Below, one piece after another: positions 36,501 through 43,670 of a DNA stretch of 56,812 bases. The notes under the pieces are model-generated. The model did no database searches and was not told where the DNA came from. It saw only the letters and a program-made list of their open reading frames with translations. The stretch comes from Clostridiales bacterium (GTDB taxonomy: Bacteria > Bacillota > Clostridia > Lachnospirales > CAG-274): the NCBI GenBank assembly GCA_021200955.1, contig JAJQFU010000140.1:1-56812 (forward strand), given 5' to 3'. Within the stretch, counting starts at the first letter, position 1, and the number at the start of each line of letters is the position of its first letter. Position numbers and translations under genes: made by a program.

Positions 36501-39500
36501 CTCCCGGCTCGGGAATCAACATTTACCTTGCCGGTGACTCAACGGTTAAAGACTACTCTGCAAAGGGTATGTATAACAGCGGTCAAATTCTTTCAGCCGG
36601 TTCATGGGGAGAATTTTTACAGGAATTTTTTGATGAGGACTACGTTCAGGTAAATGACTATGCTCAGGGCGGAAGATCCTGCCGTTCATTCCTTAACGAA
36701 GGCAAGCTTGCCGAAATTATGGAAAACATTAAAGAGGGCGACTATCTTCTTATGCAGTTCGGTCATAATGACTCCGCAAGCGGCGAAAGCTATTATGCCG
36801 ACAGATTTGTTCCTCTTTATACACAGGACAGCCTTCCCACAAGCGATGACAGAAGCAGCGGCTTCCCCACAATTAAGCCTACCGAAGCTGTGGACGGATC
36901 ATACTACTACACTTGGGACTGCGGAGCAACCTATAAGGGCTTCCTTCAGGAATATATTGACGAAACTTTGGAAAAAGGCGCTATACCCGTTATTGTTTCT
37001 CCCGTAGCAAGAATGTATTATGACAGCAGCGGAAAGATCAGAACCCACCACGACGCAGGCTCAGACTATGAGCTTACAAAAGACTATTACACAACAAACA
37101 ATGCTTATGTAACAGCCTGTGAAGAGCTTTATGAAAAAAACAAAGATAAAGGTGTTCTTTATATAGACGCTTTCGGTTTTACGGTCGAGATGTTCGAAGA
37201 CGCATATGCAGAATGCGGAAGCGACGATTACGGCTATGCAATTATGGACGACGCAACCCACAGCAACAAAACCGGCGGTATGATTCAGGCGGGCAAAATC
37301 GCTAAGTGGATGCAGGACGCAAACATCAGCCTTTCAAGCTATGTTGAACAGCCCGTAACCGTTTACGGCGAGGAAACAAGCGGAGACTATATCTTCACTG
37401 TTATAAACAAGGTATTTACGGCTAAGAATAAGAGCCTTGTTGAATATCCCTACTGGTCTGCTTTCGGTCAGGAGCTTTTCGACTCTATCGGCGGCTCATC
37501 TTCTGTAGTAAATATTGACCTTGACTTCAGCACTGATGAAGCAATGGCTCTTTATACAGACTCATCAAGCTATACAGAGGGAGTTTATTCAGGCAAATAT
37601 ACAAACGACAGCTCACAGACCTTTAATGTAAGTGTTTATGAAAGCGGTATTGCGTATGCTAACGATACAGCAGACTACGGCACAAGGGTTTCAAAGAATA
37701 CTCCTGTATTCTCCTTTACGGTAAGCGACGCATCAAGCTATACGGTAACCTTTGACCCCTCCGTATCAGACGCAACTACAGTTGGTCTTTATAAGGATTC
37801 CTCCTGTTCCGAAGCTGCGGCAACAGCAGCCTTGACAGACGGAAGCGTAACCTATAACAAGACAACATCCGGCGAGGAAACACTTTATTTCAGCTCTGCC
37901 GACGCAACAAACCTCTACATTAAGTCATTTACAATAAGCTCGGAGGATCTGCCCGAAAATACTGTAACCCTTGCATTTAATACAACTGCAGCTTTCGGTC
38001 TTTATGTAACAAATGCGGATTCTACATTTACAAACGGCGAATACAGCGGTGTTTATACAAATGATGACGGACAGTCATTCGAAGCAGCTGTGTATTCAAG
38101 CGGCATTAAATATTTCGGCACTAATGAAAGCTACGGCACGATGATGACAGCAGGAAAGCCCTTATTCTCATTTGTAGCTGACAGTGCGGGAATTTATACT
38201 GTAACGGCTGCAACGTCACAAACAGGCACAGGTACAATTAATATGTACTCCGATTCAAGCTGTACAACAAGCCTTGCCGAAGCAGCCGACCCCAACAGCA
38301 CTTATGCATATACTCTTACATATACAAAGACAGATGACACACCTGAAACAATTTATGTTGCCGCATCTGAATCAAGCAATATGTACGCCAAAGAATTTAC
38401 AGTCAGCTCGAAAGATTTAACTGTTATATCTCTTGTTTTCAATACAGCAGAGGTTTATGAATTATATCATACAAATAAAGATACAACCTTTGATGAAAAC
38501 GGCTATTATTCCGGAGTATATACAAACTCCAACGGTCAAAGCTTTGAAGTAAGTGTTATTGAAAGCGGTTTCTATTATCCTTGGTCTTATGGCTGGGGCG
38601 CATATCTCTTAACTTCAAAGGCATTCGTGGCTGTTACATTAACCGAAGCAGGAGCATATACATTTAAAGCACCTTCAACCTATAACAGCGGAACCATAAG
38701 CTTATATTCAGATGAAGCTCTTACAACAAGCCTTGCAAGCAGCTCTATTTCAACATCCGCAGCCGGTGAATTTACTTATAAGAAGACATCGGACGGAACA
38801 GAAACGGTTTATTTTGCTGCTGTAGGAAATCCCTGTATTTCATATGTTACAATAACTCAGGCAGAGCTCGCCGCAGACATTCCCGTAAACTGCACAGGTA
38901 CTGTAACAGGTATTGAATCAGACGATACAAATGTTATTATCACTTTAAAGAGCAGCACAGATACTGTTACTGTTGACGCTGATGAATATGCAGCAAGCGG
39001 TGTTGAGCTTAACGCATATGATACATATACAGTATCGGCTATAGGCGATAAGGGCGTTTACACAGGTACGGACATTACTCCCGACGAAAGCGGAGAGGTT
39101 AATATAGTTCTTTCGAGAATAGAATTTGCCTTCCCTCTTGACTTTGTAAATAACTTTGATGCTTACAGCACATATCTGACAGCAAAGGGCTACGGCAGCT
39201 CTGACATAACAGACCCCTACAGCGGAATAACAATCCACGGAAGCGGTATTGTTTTAACAGAAAGACTTAAAACCTACGGTGCAAAGACAAACTCCAACAA
39301 GATAATTTCATTTACAGCCGAGACAACCGGTAAGGTAACCGTTACCGTAGATGTCACAGCAAGCAACAGCGACACACTTCAGCTTTTGATAGACGGCACT
39401 GCTGCCACAGACGAAGTTTCCGCATCGGGAACCGCAACATTATCGGCTTATGTTGTAAAGGGCGACACAGTCACTCTTTATACGCCTACAAGGTCAAACC

Positions 39501-39847
39501 TTTACTTCAGCGATATAATTGTAAACTACAGGGAAGCGTCTAAGGCTGTAAAAACCATTAACTCAATCAGATATATCATTTTCGGTATCGATGAGGATGA
39601 CGTGGAAGGCGCTTCAAGCTTCAACATCGTTCAAGGTAATGATAAAGCAGCTGATTCCGAAGGAAATGCTGTAGATTTCGACACAGTTTATGAAGCTGTT
39701 GAGTTTGACGATTCCACAACAATGACAGCCGAAGAGATTTTAGGCGCAGGGGCAAAGTATGTTGTTGCCTTTATGTTAGATGATGAAGACGCAGATACAT
39801 CCGACACAACAATTCTTGACGGCTTCAGCTTAAGCTTTAATCAGTAA
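33569..39847 (+). CDS. Secreted pectin methylesterase (CE8) / rhamnogalacturonan acetylesterase (CE12) with tandem C-terminal repeats
   Basis: A 2092-aa bifunctional esterase. Signal peptide at 1-32; N-terminal beta-rich modules at about 35-475. The CE8 beta-helix spans about 479-830, with GSQDTLY (D663), GQTDFIYG (D686) and GRLWG (R752) as catalytic residues. An Ig-like linker follows. The SGNH/CE12 domain spans about 980-1290, with AGDST (S991), GGRS, GHND (N1067) and DATH (D1228, H1231). It should remove methyl groups from homogalacturonan and acetyl groups from rhamnogalacturonan. Three repeats of about 154 residues start near 1313, 1466 and 1620, with a looser fourth near 1852. There is no SLH, dockerin or sortase signal. 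The C-terminal 100 residues are unassigned. Confidence 0.92.
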   Translation: MTKFKKDGFKRIVSLILSVLMVLSAVQATVFAETTETHGYWTITNADDSSSGTAVMYADGVAFTYHSATTHIIPNGSTGNYYGIRSNNCNGGVSSGGIVTTEGKSYTDYTPAADGTLTVRVANASTKTGYVSRTSLSDGTSEALGSFVPGGTDDYDTDSMVVTQGSYTTLEIEAETGYTYYITVSGSKMTSYGGEFVPYTTLSGTINDSFGLGEYGLKFTNKTTGSVTYADVEGTSYSVVLKPGYDYSAGLSGSNATAYAISSDSRTVSVTATDTHTQTADLTIEESVSYFAEGSLTGFSEGYDLSDLVLTFTPSDLTSFEAVKATIDTTALTYSAQLCANETYTLSMDGAYDYELSTSYSSYSENADNIEMDIAFTAAAKYAVSGGFIGLTQVRGEYEDLSVTPTAVTFKNVDDGYTYSGTAADAAYSVSLRDGSYLASITAEGYSTTTHVVVNGAAVEKDLLLKDETAKSVDYSETLYVGSSRDYKTISAAVESVSNMTRENSERVTIEIDPGTYREQVYIATPNITLKGTGSSRDETKITWYYGIGYNYYSCSNGYYSPYADYDKFEKSEPARWGTAVITQSAATGFKAENITFENSFNKYMTDEEISDGVEVSGSSGITVVRKETTNVDDRASTERAAAYVNYADQVEFYNCAFIGSQDTLYTCNQAYDSYYRSCYIEGQTDFIYGDGNVIFDGCEINFCGYDGTEASGYITAQSASTTSNTEYGYIFKSCYVSYNSERDTTAGTYGRLWGDSARVTFINTQLQEADMITDIGWTTMGNNNPDTSETACLTEYNTTHNGEAIDTSGRAAKANVLTEIDLSAYSVENVFTANGWTPSYYVTDTTDTAPAFSTAPNLSSNGDLNKPNPGETVTVNYEIDQNGDASRISWYGVSYDGDDITSESLDTLLNSAALLYTSSAVSTNKYQISMDCAGLYLLVVVTPITNYGLEGDPGYVLVYENAVSDTWSDPDNPDSIAPGSGINIYLAGDSTVKDYSAKGMYNSGQILSAGSWGEFLQEFFDEDYVQVNDYAQGGRSCRSFLNEGKLAEIMENIKEGDYLLMQFGHNDSASGESYYADRFVPLYTQDSLPTSDDRSSGFPTIKPTEAVDGSYYYTWDCGATYKGFLQEYIDETLEKGAIPVIVSPVARMYYDSSGKIRTHHDAGSDYELTKDYYTTNNAYVTACEELYEKNKDKGVLYIDAFGFTVEMFEDAYAECGSDDYGYAIMDDATHSNKTGGMIQAGKIAKWMQDANISLSSYVEQPVTVYGEETSGDYIFTVINKVFTAKNKSLVEYPYWSAFGQELFDSIGGSSSVVNIDLDFSTDEAMALYTDSSSYTEGVYSGKYTNDSSQTFNVSVYESGIAYANDTADYGTRVSKNTPVFSFTVSDASSYTVTFDPSVSDATTVGLYKDSSCSEAAATAALTDGSVTYNKTTSGEETLYFSSADATNLYIKSFTISSEDLPENTVTLAFNTTAAFGLYVTNADSTFTNGEYSGVYTNDDGQSFEAAVYSSGIKYFGTNESYGTMMTAGKPLFSFVADSAGIYTVTAATSQTGTGTINMYSDSSCTTSLAEAADPNSTYAYTLTYTKTDDTPETIYVAASESSNMYAKEFTVSSKDLTVISLVFNTAEVYELYHTNKDTTFDENGYYSGVYTNSNGQSFEVSVIESGFYYPWSYGWGAYLLTSKAFVAVTLTEAGAYTFKAPSTYNSGTISLYSDEALTTSLASSSISTSAAGEFTYKKTSDGTETVYFAAVGNPCISYVTITQAELAADIPVNCTGTVTGIESDDTNVIITLKSSTDTVTVDADEYAASGVELNAYDTYTVSAIGDKGVYTGTDITPDESGEVNIVLSRIEFAFPLDFVNNFDAYSTYLTAKGYGSSDITDPYSGITIHGSGIVLTERLKTYGAKTNSNKIISFTAETTGKVTVTVDVTASNSDTLQLLIDGTAATDEVSASGTATLSAYVVKGDTVTLYTPTRSNLYFSDIIVNYREASKAVKTINSIRYIIFGIDEDDVEGASSFNIVQGNDKAADSEGNAVDFDTVYEAVEFDDSTTMTAEEILGAGAKYVVAFMLDDEDADTSDTTILDGFSLSFNQ

Positions 39848-39860
39848 AGGAGGGTATATT

Positions 39861-40001
39861 GTGAAAAAAGAATATTTTAAGCCTAAAATGGAGACAGTTA
39901 AACTGACCTCCGAAAATATAGCAAATACTGCTGTAACATTATCAAGCAAACAAACAACAATTAATACCTTATCCTTTAAAAGCAACACAGTAAAGTATTA
40001 A
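39861..40001 (+). CDS. 46-aa peptide downstream of the esterase
   Basis: GTG start at 39861 with an excellent AAAGGAGGG 7 nt upstream, 13 nt after the esterase stop, and ending just before a strong terminator, so it is co-transcribed. The peptide starts MKKEYFKPKMETVKL and ends FKSNTVKY, with a Thr/Ser/Asn-rich second half and no Cys. The KKxYxKPxxE start resembles short peptides widespread in gut Firmicutes and Bacteroidota that look like modified-peptide precursors or small regulators. No maturation enzyme is nearby. It is too short for function assignment, but the ribosome site and placement make it very likely a real gene. Confidence 0.72.
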   Translation: MKKEYFKPKMETVKLTSENIANTAVTLSSKQTTINTLSFKSNTVKY

Positions 40002-40018
40002 TAAAATATCATTAACAT

Positions 40019-40070
40019 AAAACAGGACGGCAAGCGAATATTAAATATTCTGCTGCTGTCCTGTTTTTTT
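40019..40070 (+). terminator. Terminator of the esterase-peptide transcript
   Basis: AACAGGAC...GTCCTGTT outer arms with an inner GAATATT/AATATTC stem, followed by a run of T to 40070. It lies 18 nt after the peptide stop. Confidence 0.92.
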
Positions 40071-40102
40071 GAATTAAGCTGTAAATATGATAAGATTTGT
40101 GA

Positions 40103-40108
40103 TATAAT
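40103..40108 (+). promoter_or_regulatory. -10 box of the hydroxyacid dehydrogenase gene
   Basis: TATAAT at 40103-40108 in GTGATATAATT, with a weak TGTAAA 17 nt upstream. The leader to 40208 is about 95 nt and AT-rich with no obvious structure. Confidence 0.5.
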
Positions 40109-40207
40109 TAAGTCAATGAAATCTGAAATAGATTTGTTCCGGCAAGTGCCTTATCAAAACCTTTAAACCAATAAATAAATAAACAAATAAAGAAAGGAAG
40201 TATTTAA

Positions 40208-41149
40208 ATGAAAATTGCTGTTTTGGAACCGCTGGGAATACCCTGTGAAACCCTTGACGAAAAGGTAAAAACGGCTGTCGGGAATATGGCGGAGGTTATC
40301 TGCTATAAAGACAGAAAAGAAGACATCGAAACCCTTATCGAAAGAAGCAGAGATGCCGACATTGTGGTTCTTTCAAACTTCAAATATCCCAAAGCCGTTA
40401 TGGAAAACTGCCCTAAGCTCAAATACATCTGCGTTGCTTTTACAGGTTATGACCATGTTGATATGGAATATTGCCGTGAAAAGGGAATACAGGTGTCAAA
40501 CTGCGCCGGATATTCCACCTCGGCGGTGGCAGACCTTGTTTTCGGCTTTGTAATTGACCTTTACAGAAATATAATCAGCTGCAACAATGCAGTAAGAAAG
40601 GGCGGAACAAAGGACGGACTTATAGGTTTTGAACTCGAAGGCAGGAAATTCGGCATAATAGGTGCCGGAGCCATAGGGCTTAGAGTTGCCGGCATAGCAA
40701 AGGCTTTCGGCTGCGAGGTTTATGCCTATTCAAGAACAAAGAAAGATATCGAGGGCGTAGCCTTTACAGACCTTGACACCCTTTTGAGCACCTGCGACAT
40801 AATTTCTCTTCACGTTCCTCAAAACAAGGAAACTATAGGAATGATTAATGCAGAAAAAATTGCCCTTATGAAAAAGGACGCAGTGTTTATAAACACCGCC
40901 AGAGGTCCCATAGTAGACAGCAAGGCTTTAGCCGACGCTTTAAACGAAGGCAGAATAGCCGGCGCCGCCGTCGATGTTTTTGAAACAGAACCCCCTGTCG
41001 ACCAGAATCATCCTCTTCTTACAGCCAAAAACTGCATTGCTACACCTCACGTTGCCTTTGCTTCTGTTCAGGCTATGTATAAAAGAGCAGATATAGTCTG
41101 CAAAAATCTAAACTCATACCTTAAAGGCTCACCTGTTAATTTAGTATAA
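40208..41149 (+). CDS. D-isomer-specific 2-hydroxyacid dehydrogenase
   Basis: A 313-aa NAD-dependent dehydrogenase interconverting a 2-oxoacid and a D-2-hydroxyacid (or a hydroxypyruvate/glyoxylate-type substrate). The Rossmann motif GIIGAGAIGLRVA lies near residue 148. The catalytic triad is in NTARGPIVD (Arg), DVFETEPP (Glu) and TPHVAF (His). Length fits the family. AAAGGAAG lies before the ATG. The exact substrate cannot be read from sequence. Its place between a pectin esterase and phosphofructokinase suggests central carbon or fermentation use, but it has its own promoter and follows a terminator. Confidence 0.9.
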   Translation: MKIAVLEPLGIPCETLDEKVKTAVGNMAEVICYKDRKEDIETLIERSRDADIVVLSNFKYPKAVMENCPKLKYICVAFTGYDHVDMEYCREKGIQVSNCAGYSTSAVADLVFGFVIDLYRNIISCNNAVRKGGTKDGLIGFELEGRKFGIIGAGAIGLRVAGIAKAFGCEVYAYSRTKKDIEGVAFTDLDTLLSTCDIISLHVPQNKETIGMINAEKIALMKKDAVFINTARGPIVDSKALADALNEGRIAGAAVDVFETEPPVDQNHPLLTAKNCIATPHVAFASVQAMYKRADIVCKNLNSYLKGSPVNLV

Positions 41150-41339
41150 ATATATAAAACAACTGAAAATCTTCAAATCTGCCCGGCTCCGGTTAAAACA
41201 AATTGCCGTAGCGAGGAGCTTCCACTGTTAGTTAAATTATGTTTTACAAAAAATTTTCCGAAGTATGATAGCCGAAAGAGTTTAAAAATGATATTATTGC
41301 CTATAATTAAGCAATAGATATTCAGGAGGATATAATCAT

Positions 41340-42311
41340 ATGAGCGAAAATATAAAAAAAATAGGGCTTTTAACCAGCGGCGGAGACGCTCCGGGAATGA
41401 ACTGCGCCATAAGAGCCGTTGTAAGAACAGCCATAAACAACAATATTCAGGTTTTCGGAATTAAACGGGGCTATGAAGGGCTTTTAAAGGGTGAAATTGC
41501 CGAAATGACCGCAAAGGACGTTTCCAACATAATGTTTAGAGGGGGAACAATTCTCCGCACCGCACGCTCTGAAGAAATGAGAACGGAAGAGGGCATTGAA
41601 AAGGCGGCGAATCTCTGCAAGCTTCTTAATCTCGACGCCCTTATTGTTATAGGCGGCGACGGCTCTTTAACAGGCGGCTTGGCACTGTCTAAAAAAGGAG
41701 TAAATATTATGGGCATCCCCGGAACAATTGACCTTGATTTAGACTGTACAGATTACACCATAGGCTTTGACACAGCGGTAAACACCTCACTTGACGCGGT
41801 GGATAAAATAAGAGACACATCTACTTCTCACGAAAGATGCTCCGTTATAGAGGTTATGGGCAGAGGAGCAGGCTTTATTGCCCTTTGGACAGGCTTGTCG
41901 GGAGGAGCCGAGGAAATTATAATTCCCGAAAGAGAAAACAGCGAAGAGGCTATTATAGAAACAATTTTGGAAAACAGGTCAAGAGGAAAACGCCACAACC
42001 TTATTATCGTAGCCGAAGGAAAAGGCAACAGCCAGAAGCTTGCGAAAAACATTGAAAAGGCAACGGGAATTTCCACAAGAGCCACTATATTGGGTCATCT
42101 TCAGAGAGGCGGCTCCCCTACCGCAAGAGACAGAGTAACAGCTTCTATTATGGGCTTAAAAGCCGTAACCGCTCTCATTGAGGGAAAGCAAAACAGAATT
42201 ATGATAGAGAAAAACGGAAGCTTTACTGACATTGACCTTGAAGAGGGTCTTAACTTCCGCAGGGAATATGACGACTTTTTGTATAAAGCCGCAAAAATCT
42301 TAGCTATATGA
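41340..42311 (+). CDS. pfkA: 6-phosphofructokinase
   Basis: Phosphorylates fructose 6-phosphate in glycolysis. The 323-aa protein has GGDAPGMNCAIRAVVR at residues 14-29, GGDGS at 105-109 (the glycine after Asp favours ATP over pyrophosphate), and the catalytic PGTIDLDL (D131, D133). It also shows IEVMGRGAGFIA and LGHLQRGGSPTARDR. Most family members have Asn between the two catalytic Asp (TIDND); here it is Leu, and the following residues LDCTDYT are also atypical. Overall length and other motifs are normal. AGGAGG precedes the ATG, and TATAAT at 41302-41307 is a likely -10 box. The 190 nt upstream of the gene show nothing else clear. Confidence 0.94.
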   Translation: MSENIKKIGLLTSGGDAPGMNCAIRAVVRTAINNNIQVFGIKRGYEGLLKGEIAEMTAKDVSNIMFRGGTILRTARSEEMRTEEGIEKAANLCKLLNLDALIVIGGDGSLTGGLALSKKGVNIMGIPGTIDLDLDCTDYTIGFDTAVNTSLDAVDKIRDTSTSHERCSVIEVMGRGAGFIALWTGLSGGAEEIIIPERENSEEAIIETILENRSRGKRHNLIIVAEGKGNSQKLAKNIEKATGISTRATILGHLQRGGSPTARDRVTASIMGLKAVTALIEGKQNRIMIEKNGSFTDIDLEEGLNFRREYDDFLYKAAKILAI

Positions 42312-42333
42312 CATAAAGTTTTCTCCTTAAAAT

Positions 42334-42371
42334 AGGGTATTCGGCAGCTTTTCAGCCGGATACCCTGTTTT
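42334..42371 (+). terminator. Terminator of pfkA
   Basis: AGGGTAT-CGGC pairs with GCCG-ATACCCT around AGCTTTTCA, followed by GTTTTG. It lies 22 nt after the stop. The convergent YibE/F gene ends at 42375, so it may serve both. Confidence 0.85.
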
Positions 42372-42374
42372 GAT

Positions 42375-43478
42375 TTATTTGATTTTTTTATATATTACAG
42401 AGGATATTAAAGCCGTTATGGGAACAGTATAGATTATTGCCATACTTCCCGAAACACTTTTTATTATTTCTATGCCCACAGACAAAAGATTTATGGTATA
42501 CATATAGGGGTAATTATAGGCGTAAAGGGTAACAAGCATATTTACGGAAGAGCCTGAAAAGGCAAGTATAAGCGTGTTTGACATTGTTCCCATAGCGTCT
42601 TTGCCTACGTTCATACCGGATTTAAAAAGCTGCTTTGAGTTTAAAGACGGATTTTGTCTGTTAATTTCCTCACAGGCGGAGGCTATAGTCATAGCTACGT
42701 CCATAACAGCCCCCAATGAAGCAATGAGTATTCCCGAAAACAAAAGCTCGCCGGGCTTAATTTTGGTGTTTGCGGCAATAAAGGCAAGCTCGTCTATTTC
42801 CGACACGTTTAAGCCCGAAATATCCGTTATTTTACAAAATATAAAGGCAAAAATTCCCGCAAGAACCACCCCCGAAACCGTTCCCGAAACAGCGGCAAAG
42901 GTTTTGACCGATTTTCCGCCCAAAAGATAAAGTGTGACGGCTGTTGTGGCGGAACAGGAAATAACCGCTGCCAAAAAGGGTGAATATCCTCTGTATATAA
43001 GAGGAAGATATACAAAAAATATTGTTATAAACGTAAATATAAGCCCGACAGCAGACAAAACCCCTTTCTTTCCCCCTATAATATAAAGGCTCAAAAACAA
43101 AAGCCCTATAATTACATATACGGGATAGGCTCTGTAGTAGCCTGCTACGCTTACGGTGTAGTTTCCGTTGTGTTCGCTTATGGTTACCATAACCCTCATT
43201 CCTACCCTGCAGTCTGCTCCGTAAAGATAGGCTGAGCTGCTTGAAGCGGTAAATTCCTGTCCCTTATATTCTCCGCTTAAAATTTTGACAGTGACCTCCT
43301 GACGCCCTACTCTGGTTCCGTCCTCGATTAAATTATCCCTCAGAATTTCGGTAACTTCAGCCTTGGCGTAGGTTTTTCCCTCGCTGTTTATGAGGGGCAC
43401 AAAGTCTATATCATTGAGAAGTATAACAAAAATCACAGCCGCCGCTGCGGCAAAAACACACAAAATCTTCTTTATCAT
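42375..43478 (-). CDS. YibE/F-like membrane protein
   Basis: A 367-aa protein with an N-terminal helix (1-22), an extracytoplasmic beta-rich domain (about 30-120: KTYAKAEVTEI, GEYKGQEFTASSSS, GMRVMVTIS), then about seven membrane helices from 122 to the end. The order matches the YibE/F family, whose function is unknown. It often occurs as a single gene or pair in Firmicutes. It is transcribed alone from a promoter at 43513-43540. Confidence 0.88.
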   Translation of the reverse strand: MIKKILCVFAAAAAVIFVILLNDIDFVPLINSEGKTYAKAEVTEILRDNLIEDGTRVGRQEVTVKILSGEYKGQEFTASSSSAYLYGADCRVGMRVMVTISEHNGNYTVSVAGYYRAYPVYVIIGLLFLSLYIIGGKKGVLSAVGLIFTFITIFFVYLPLIYRGYSPFLAAVISCSATTAVTLYLLGGKSVKTFAAVSGTVSGVVLAGIFAFIFCKITDISGLNVSEIDELAFIAANTKIKPGELLFSGILIASLGAVMDVAMTIASACEEINRQNPSLNSKQLFKSGMNVGKDAMGTMSNTLILAFSGSSVNMLVTLYAYNYPYMYTINLLSVGIEIIKSVSGSMAIIYTVPITALISSVIYKKIK

Positions 43479-43512
43479 AAAATTTTCTCCTTCGTTTTTT
43501 TTTTCTATGATG

Positions 43513-43540
43513 ATTATAAATCCCGATTTTTATAAGTCAA
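43513..43540 (-). promoter_or_regulatory. Promoter of the YibE/F gene
   Basis: On the minus strand TTGACT (43535-43540), 16 nt, TATAAT (43513-43518), about 35 nt upstream of the start. Confidence 0.8.
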
Positions 43541-43604
43541 TAGACTTTACAAAGATTTAAAAAAAGCTTTTCCTGAATTTGGTGGAAAAAAATAAGTGTG
43601 TGTT

Positions 43605-43610
43605 TATAAT
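43605..43610 (+). promoter_or_regulatory. -10 box of the secreted phosphatase gene
   Basis: TATAAT at 43605-43610, about 60 nt before the start codon. The -35 side is poor (TTGGTG at 43579 with a 20-nt spacer), so an activator may be needed. Confidence 0.5.
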
Positions 43611-43670
43611 ATAAATTGTTTTAGATATTAATAAAACTTATTCACAATCACAAGAAAAGGAGAGTTATTT

